64,000 nucleotides of DNA, from the NCBI RefSeq assembly GCF_900491745.1, contig NZ_UETR01000001.1, positions 310,001 to 374,000 on the forward strand, read 5' to 3'. The DNA is from Amarolinea aalborgensis (GTDB lineage Bacteria > Chloroflexota > Anaerolineae > SSC4 > Amarolineaceae). A model generated the notes under the pieces. The model was not told where the DNA came from. It ran no database searches and saw nothing but the letters and a program-made list of their open reading frames with translations. Both the position numbers and the translations under genes were made by a program. This document shows positions 58,842-64,000 of this stretch, one piece after another. Numbering within the stretch: position 1 is the stretch's first letter; every line of letters starts with the position of its first letter.

Positions 58842-58876
58842 TCACAGCGCAGGTGATTCGAGAATCGCTGTGGTCC
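58839..58876. repeat. Dispersed hairpin repeat, copy 2
   Basis: Matches 53785-53823. CACAGCG/CGCTGTG arms enclose a nested GATTC-GA-GAATC dyad, giving an almost fully paired hairpin. Confidence 0.7.
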
Positions 58877-58915
58877 GTTGGATTGATGTCTTGATCATCT
58901 ATGCACGTGAAACTC

Positions 58916-59023
58916 TTCATGAAACGCTTTTGAAACGGTCGCCGTGCTATGCTGGCGTTGGACGTTTCTTTTTCCTGCGTGACGTTGTTCATGAAACGCT
59001 TTTGAAGCGGTTAATGTGCTATG
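58916..59023 (+). promoter_or_regulatory. 72-bp-spaced direct repeat upstream of giant secreted protein
   Basis: A 24-base word (TTCATGAAACGCTTTTGAA and CGGT, one mismatch) at 58916-58939 recurs at 58988-59011. GTGCTATG follows each copy at the same distance (58944, 59016). Looks like tandem promoters or operators: TGAAAC, 17 bases, then CGTGCT or TGTGCT. Confidence 0.5.
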
Positions 59024-59074
59024 TTCATGTCTATCGAGATAAGTCGCTATTTCGTACTTAGGGAGGATTTCAGT

Positions 59075-62000
59075 ATGGTTCGCTTCCAGCATTCCTGGCA
59101 CCCTGGTCGTTTGTTCGCAGTCGTTGGCCTGGCTCTGGCCCTCTGGCTCCTGGCCTCCGTTTCTCCCCACACAGCCTACGCCGGCAGTTGCTCCTGGACC
59201 GGCGCCGTCAGTTCGAATTGGAATACGGCCGGCAACTGGGGGCCTGGCTGTACCGGCGCGGGCGGCATCCCCGGCAGCGCCGACACCGTGGACATCCCCT
59301 CCGGCCCGCCTAACGATCCGAGCATCAGCGGCAGCATTACGCTGCAAGGGTTGACCGTCTATGGAACGCTGTCTCTCTCTGCGAATGCAACCCTTGATAC
59401 CCCGCTTACCAACTGGGGCACGGTGTCTTTAGGGACTCGAACCCTCACCTTTACGGGCAGCAGCTTCACCAACTACGGCACGGTGAGTGGCACGGGGGCT
59501 GTGCAAACACAGGGGATCGTGTTGTTTATCGAGGGTGGCGTTTTCAACGCGCCCTTGGCCGTGCTCTCCAGCACAACGACGACCTACGGCACGTTCAACG
59601 GTACGGTCACCGTGAACAGCGGTGCGACCCTGGAAGTGCAGGCGGGCACCAGCCTGTCTGCCTACGGCGACCTGACGGTCAACGGCACGCTGAGCGGCGG
59701 CAACGGCAGCTCAATTCTCAACTTCTACGGCACAACGTTGACCAACACCGGCACGGTGTCGTTGGCCAACGTCTACTTCTACGGCGGCAGTGCGCAGTCC
59801 ATCACCGGCAGCGGCGCCTGGACCGGCAATGGTCTGTTCGAGACTCAAGCCGATGTCACGTTGGCCAATGACATCGCCATGGCTTTTTCGACTTTCCATT
59901 TCAACTACAATTTCTCAGCCATCTTCTCGTTCAACAACCACGTGTTGACGCTCACCTCGCCGACGACGCTGGCGATCACGGTTTATGGTACGTTGAACAT
60001 TGGCAACCAGCCCTTCACCATCAGCGCGCCCGGCGGCAGCAGCTTCGCCAACGGAGGTACGGTCAATGGCACGGGCGAATTGCGCACCTCCGGCACGGTT
60101 AGCATGTCTACCAGCGCCTTCAACCCACCCCTACGCGTTCTGGGCGGCACAACGACGGCCTATGGCACGTTCAACGGTACGGTCACCGTGAACAGCGGTG
60201 CGACCCTGGAAGTGCAGGCGGGCAGCATCCTATCTGCCTACGGCGACCTGACGGTCAACGGCACGCTGAGCGGCGGCAACGGCAGCTCAGTTCTCAACTT
60301 CTACGGCACAACGTTGACCAACACCGGCACGGTGTCGTTGGCCAACGTCAACTTCTACGGCGGCAGTGCGCAGTCCATCACCGGCAGCGGCGCCTGGACC
60401 GGCAATGGTCTGTTCGAGACTCAAGCCGATGTCACGTTGGCCAATGACATCGCCATGGCTTTTTCGACTTTCCATTTCAACTACAATTTCTCAGCCATCT
60501 TCTCGTTCAACAACCACGTGTTGACGCTCACCTCGCCGACGACGCTGGCGATCACGGTTTATGGTACGTTGAACATTGGCAACCAGCCCTTCACCATCAG
60601 CGCGCCCGGCGGCAGCAGCTTCGCCAACGGAGGTACGGTCAATGGCACGGGCGAATTGCGCACCTCCGGCACGGTTAGCATGTCTACCAGCGCCTTCAAC
60701 CCACCCCTACGCGTTCTGGGCGGCACAACGACGGCCTATGGCACGTTCAACGGTACGGTCACCGTGAACAGCGGTGCGACCCTGGAAGTGCAGGCGGGCA
60801 GCATCCTATCTGCCTACGGCGACCTGACGGTCAACGGCACGCTGAGCGGCGGCAACGGCAGCTCAGTTCTCAACTTCTACGGCACAACGTTGACCAACAC
60901 CGGCACGGTGTCGTTGGCCAACGTCAACTTCTACGGCGGCAGTGCGCAGTCCATCACCGGCAGCGGCGCCTGGACCGGCAATGGTCTGTTCGAGACTCAA
61001 GCCGATGTCACGTTGGCCAATGACATCGCCATGGCTTTTTCGACTTTCCATTTCAACTACAATTTCTCAGCCATCTTCTCGTTCAACAACCACGTGTTGA
61101 CGCTCACCTCGCCGACGACGCTGGCGATCACGGTTTATGGTACGTTGAACATTGGCAACCAGCCCTTCACCATCAGCGCGCCCGGCGGCAGCAGCTTCGC
61201 CAACGGAGGTACGGTCAATGGCACGGGCGAATTGCGCACCTCCGGCACGGTTAGCATGTCTACCAGCGCCTTCAACCCACCCCTACGCGTTCTGGGCGGC
61301 ACAACGACGGCCTATGGCACGTTCAACGGTACGGTCACCGTGAACAGCGGTGCGACCCTGGAAGTGCAGGCGGGCACCAGCCTGTCTGCCTACGGCGACC
61401 TGACGGTCAACGGCACGCTGAGCGGTGGAGACATCAACAGCTCGCTCGTCTTCTACGGTAGCACCCTCACGAACAACGGCAACACCATCACCGTGGCCAA
61501 TGTCACCTTCGCGGGCACAACCACCCTGCAAGGCACAGGCAGTTTCATCGGCGATACAGCAACGATCCAGTCTGGGGCGATACTGACGCTGGGCAGCGAT
61601 CATCAGATGAGCAACGTCGTCGTTGACTTCGGCGGCACGTTCAATCTCAACGGGCATACCCTGGGGCTTGCAGCCTCCGGCACACCGCTGACCAACAACG
61701 GCGCCTTCAACGCGACCAACAGCACCGTCTCTTACGATGGCGCGGCTGCCCAAACCGTGGCAACAGCCAACGTGGACTACACCAACCTGACGATTGACAA
61801 CCCGGCCGGAGTCACCCTGAGCAGCGCCGAGAGCGTGCCTGGCGTGTTGGCGCTCAAGCAGGGCGTGTTCACCAACGGTGCTAATCTGACCCTGGGCAAC
61901 GGCGCTACCATCGTGCGCAGCGGCGGCAGCCTGGCGACCGCGCCGACCTTTGGCGCCTCAGTGAATGTTCAATATGCTGGCAATGCGGCCATCACCACCG

Positions 62001-63742
62001 GCCCTGAGCTGCCGGCGGCGACCTCTGTCCTCGCCAATCTGACCAACAACAATACCGCTACGATCAATCTCAACCAAAACGAGACCGTCAACGGCGCCTT
62101 CACGCTGACCGCAGGCACGTTCAACGTCGGCACGCGCACCTTAACCCTGAAGGGAGCCGTCTCAGCGTCCGCTGGCGTGCTGGCCAGCGCCACGACCGGC
62201 ACGGTGGCCTATACGCAGAGCGCGACGGGTCAGGCGGTGCTGGCCACGCAGTACGGCAATCTGACCTTCAACGCCTCCGGCAAGGTGCTGCCCGCCAGCG
62301 GTGTCGTGCGCATCGCTGGCGTGTTCACGGCGCCTGCGGCTGCCGGCCACACGCTGACCGGCAGTACGGTGGAGTTCAACGGCGCCAGCGCCCAACTGCT
62401 GCCCGCGGGCTTCCCGACCTACAACAATCTGATCTTGAACAACATCGCTGGCGCCACCGGCGTGGCCGGACTGACGGTGAACAGCCTGCTGCGTGTGCAG
62501 GCCGGGACGTTTACCACGGCCTCGGACTTCAACAACGTACAGATTGACCCCGGCGCCACCCTCAACGCGGGCGGCGACATGACGGTCAGCGGTGACTGGA
62601 CTAACCAGGGCACATTCACGCCGAACACCCGCACCGTCACCTTCGACGGCAGCGGTAGCCAGGCCATCGCCGGCGCGACGACCTTCTACAATCTGACCAT
62701 CGCCAACACCGCAGCGACCCCCAGCGACAGCACCGACGTGGACTCGGACACCGCGTTGACCGTTCAGAACGCGCTGACCGTCAACGATGGTCAGTTCCAG
62801 CCCCAGACCGGATCGAGCTTCAACCCGGTCACGATCGGCGTTGATGGCATCCTCAAGCCGGACAGCGGCGGCGCGCTCACGGTCAACGGTAACTTCACCA
62901 ACAATGGCAGCTTCGTGCGCAACGCAGGCACGCTGACCTTTGCCGGCACAACCACAATCTCGGGCAGCAGTGCGACCACGCTGCATCATGCAACGATCAC
63001 CGGCAGCCTGACGGCGCCAGCGGGTATTCTCAGCATGACCGGCAACTTCACCAACAGCGGCGTCTTTGCGCATGGCAATGGCACGTTGCGCTTTATCAGC
63101 AACGCGCTGCAAAACCTGACGCTCAATGGTCCGACGGCCATCTTCAATTTGACTGTCACCAATGGTACGACATTGGTGGAAACCGTGGCGGCTGACAATG
63201 CCACCGTCGCGGGCACGCTCACCAACCAGGGCGTCATCCGCAAGAGCCGCGCTGTGGCTGGCGCCGGCGCGGTCTCCTTTGGTCTGACCGGCGCCAGCGC
63301 CAACGTGACGACGGCGGGCAGCCTTTCCCAGGTTCAGGTGGATCGCGTGGATCAGAACCAGCCCAGTGCGAACACGCTGACAGCCACGGGTCGTTACTGG
63401 ACCATCACGCCGACCGGCGCCGGCTACACGGTGGATCTCACCTTGCTGCGGCCAGCCGTCGTGACATCAAACGCCCTGGCTTGTCGCAACGGCGTCAGCG
63501 AATGGAACTGCACGTGCAGCAGCGCCACGGCCACCACCGTCACCCGTAATGGCGTGACCCAGTTCTCTGACTGGGCCGTGGGCATGGGGGCCAGCGTGAC
63601 CTCCATCCAGGGTGTGGCCTCGCGCTGGGGCGCCGCGACCGGCAACCCCAACTACGATCTGTTGTTCGACATGGATCGCAATGGCGTGATTGACATCCGC
63701 GACGTGATGCTGGTCGCCAGTCTGTGGAGCGTCGGCTGTTAG
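59075..63742 (+). CDS. Giant secreted beta-repeat protein with C-terminal dockerin-like motif
   Basis: 1555 residues from ATG 59075, eight bases after GGGAGG; starts further up lie in the repeat region. A signal peptide ends near AYAGS. The first mature segment (CSWTGAVSSNWNTAGNWGPG) is typical of autotransporter-like barrel-strand repeats. Nearly all of the chain is Gly/Thr/Asn-rich beta-helix-like repeats (GTFNGTVTVNSGATLEVQAG, LTNTGTVSLANV). Three 192-residue units are virtually the same. The last 60 residues include a dockerin-like calcium loop (FDMDRNGVIDIRDVMLVASLW). No autotransporter barrel is seen, so secretion is by Sec and the protein is probably a surface or matrix adhesin. Confidence 0.88.
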   Translation: MVRFQHSWHPGRLFAVVGLALALWLLASVSPHTAYAGSCSWTGAVSSNWNTAGNWGPGCTGAGGIPGSADTVDIPSGPPNDPSISGSITLQGLTVYGTLSLSANATLDTPLTNWGTVSLGTRTLTFTGSSFTNYGTVSGTGAVQTQGIVLFIEGGVFNAPLAVLSSTTTTYGTFNGTVTVNSGATLEVQAGTSLSAYGDLTVNGTLSGGNGSSILNFYGTTLTNTGTVSLANVYFYGGSAQSITGSGAWTGNGLFETQADVTLANDIAMAFSTFHFNYNFSAIFSFNNHVLTLTSPTTLAITVYGTLNIGNQPFTISAPGGSSFANGGTVNGTGELRTSGTVSMSTSAFNPPLRVLGGTTTAYGTFNGTVTVNSGATLEVQAGSILSAYGDLTVNGTLSGGNGSSVLNFYGTTLTNTGTVSLANVNFYGGSAQSITGSGAWTGNGLFETQADVTLANDIAMAFSTFHFNYNFSAIFSFNNHVLTLTSPTTLAITVYGTLNIGNQPFTISAPGGSSFANGGTVNGTGELRTSGTVSMSTSAFNPPLRVLGGTTTAYGTFNGTVTVNSGATLEVQAGSILSAYGDLTVNGTLSGGNGSSVLNFYGTTLTNTGTVSLANVNFYGGSAQSITGSGAWTGNGLFETQADVTLANDIAMAFSTFHFNYNFSAIFSFNNHVLTLTSPTTLAITVYGTLNIGNQPFTISAPGGSSFANGGTVNGTGELRTSGTVSMSTSAFNPPLRVLGGTTTAYGTFNGTVTVNSGATLEVQAGTSLSAYGDLTVNGTLSGGDINSSLVFYGSTLTNNGNTITVANVTFAGTTTLQGTGSFIGDTATIQSGAILTLGSDHQMSNVVVDFGGTFNLNGHTLGLAASGTPLTNNGAFNATNSTVSYDGAAAQTVATANVDYTNLTIDNPAGVTLSSAESVPGVLALKQGVFTNGANLTLGNGATIVRSGGSLATAPTFGASVNVQYAGNAAITTGPELPAATSVLANLTNNNTATINLNQNETVNGAFTLTAGTFNVGTRTLTLKGAVSASAGVLASATTGTVAYTQSATGQAVLATQYGNLTFNASGKVLPASGVVRIAGVFTAPAAAGHTLTGSTVEFNGASAQLLPAGFPTYNNLILNNIAGATGVAGLTVNSLLRVQAGTFTTASDFNNVQIDPGATLNAGGDMTVSGDWTNQGTFTPNTRTVTFDGSGSQAIAGATTFYNLTIANTAATPSDSTDVDSDTALTVQNALTVNDGQFQPQTGSSFNPVTIGVDGILKPDSGGALTVNGNFTNNGSFVRNAGTLTFAGTTTISGSSATTLHHATITGSLTAPAGILSMTGNFTNSGVFAHGNGTLRFISNALQNLTLNGPTAIFNLTVTNGTTLVETVAADNATVAGTLTNQGVIRKSRAVAGAGAVSFGLTGASANVTTAGSLSQVQVDRVDQNQPSANTLTATGRYWTITPTGAGYTVDLTLLRPAVVTSNALACRNGVSEWNCTCSSATATTVTRNGVTQFSDWAVGMGASVTSIQGVASRWGAATGNPNYDLLFDMDRNGVIDIRDVMLVASLWSVGC
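59585..60160 (+). repeat. 576-bp tandem repeat, copy 1
   Basis: First of three units. A few changes from copies 2 and 3 (for example ACCAGCCTG versus AGCATCCTA). Confidence 0.9.
60161..60736 (+). repeat. 576-bp tandem repeat, copy 2
   Basis: Reads as identical to copy 3 throughout. Confidence 0.9.
60737..61312 (+). repeat. 576-bp tandem repeat, copy 3
   Basis: Identical to copy 2 by eye. A partial fourth copy (61313 to about 61428) then diverges and carries the copy-1 variant. Confidence 0.9.
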
Positions 63743-63750
63743 GTTCCCGG

Positions 63751-63772
63751 CATGGCCTGTCGGCAGGCCATG
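63751..63772. repeat. Hairpin CATGGCCTG-TCGG-CAGGCCATG
   Basis: Perfect nine-base stem with a TCGG loop, eight bases after the stop of the giant gene. No T-run follows. Confidence 0.7.
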
Positions 63773-63781
63773 AATTCATCC

Positions 63782-63838
63782 GTGTGGTGCGACTGCGTGA
63801 ATCGTGTGTGGGGATCACAGTCGCACCACACATCTTTT
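63782..63838 (+). terminator. Probable terminator, 14-bp stem then CATCTTTT
   Basis: Perfect arms GTGTGGTGCGACTG (63782-63795) and its complement (63818-63831), 22-base loop, then ATCTTTT. Confidence 0.6.
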
Positions 63839-63868
63839 GGGCGATCTGACAACGTGTGAGAATGAACG

Positions 63869-64000
63869 ATGAAGAAACACCAACGTAGAGGCCGCATGAT
63901 GGTCATTTTGGCGCTGTTGCTGGCTAGCCGGCTGCCCGGGCTGGTCAACGCCGCACGCGCAGCAGCCGGCAGCCCGCAGGAGAGCAGTGCCCCGGCTATG
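63869..64000 (+). CDS. Exported protein, 3' end outside window
   Basis: ATG 63869 opens a frame that runs off the window; 44 residues are visible. MKKHQRRGRMMVILALLLAS is a good signal peptide (basic start, hydrophobic core) with a likely cleavage site near AARAAA. Nothing else can be said about function. It follows the giant secreted protein and its terminator, on the same strand. Confidence 0.65.
   Translation, partial: MKKHQRRGRMMVILALLLASRLPGLVNAARAAAGSPQESSAPAM

Noticed and set aside
58153..59061. 302-codon plus frame over the rubredoxin/DinB gene and promoter repeats
   Set aside because: Covers a well-supported minus gene and non-coding repeats.
59585..61428. Mobile element or IS from 576-bp repeats
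   Set aside because: Repeats are in frame within one protein and carry no transposase or terminal inverted repeats.

Overview
The window looks like a chromosomal stretch of a GC-rich (roughly 55-62% by eye) member of the Chloroflexota, probably Anaerolineae/Caldilineae-like. This rests on several traits: many Ser/Thr kinases with single membrane anchors and very long Thr-Pro stalks, WTPT-type linkers, PPC and FHA domains in abundance, a BTAD regulator fused to an ATPase and a solute-binding domain, and lone dockerin-like EF-hand tails on secreted proteins. The assignment is an inference from gene content; no rRNA or tRNA gene was seen.

Region 1 (1-31.5 kb, all on the plus strand) is a phospho-signalling block. 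It holds four intact Hanks-type kinases (3635, 10242, 14522, 24853), a frameshifted fifth (7884), a PP2C phosphatase (17739), and FHA proteins at 1, 2257, 23255 and 23940. It also holds an ABC-2 transporter carrying three FHA domains (28217), a lipoprotein, and a large secreted protein. The kinases share one cytoplasmic design but carry different outer parts: bare Thr-Pro stalk, PA-IL-like lectin fold, DUF1080-like plus TolB propeller, a short beta module, or CBM9 plus FnIII plus PPC. The short beta module recurs in the lipoprotein, one kinase, the phosphatase and a kinase relic. An O-antigen-ligase-like membrane protein is coupled by a GTGA overlap to one kinase. A 2-hydroxyacid dehydrogenase, FGGY sugar kinase and class II aldolase sit inside the block. 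Two relics are present: a four-helix-bundle gene at 3.1 kb and a collapsed kinase plus LVIVD fragment at 32.3 kb.

Region 2 (31.5-42.2 kb) is rich in toxin-antitoxin pairs (UPF0175/DUF3368-PIN twice, VapBC, BrnTA, and an HNH protein with a small partner). These are interspersed with a KimA-like potassium transporter, a deazaflavin-type oxidoreductase, a dienelactone hydrolase and a secreted dockerin-like protein. Several minus-strand pairs have readable sigma-70-type promoters, and two toxin genes appear leaderless.

Region 3 (42.5-53.5 kb) looks like a defence island. A SIR2-like protein overlaps by ATGA with a STAND-type NTPase carrying a membrane segment and a C-terminal WD40 propeller. An AAA ATPase with a PD-(D/E)XK tail follows, then a convergent single-chain restriction-modification enzyme, then a HigBA pair. 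The SIR2/STAND-WD40 pair is the best candidate for a little-described system.

Region 4 (53.9-64 kb) holds a 1254-residue BTAD/ATPase/SBP_bac_5 regulator, a rubredoxin-like/DinB protein, a 1555-residue secreted beta-repeat protein with three 576-bp direct repeats, and the start of another exported protein. Short word-like repeat families and palindromes recur between genes throughout, sometimes supplying stop codons or lying inside reading frames.
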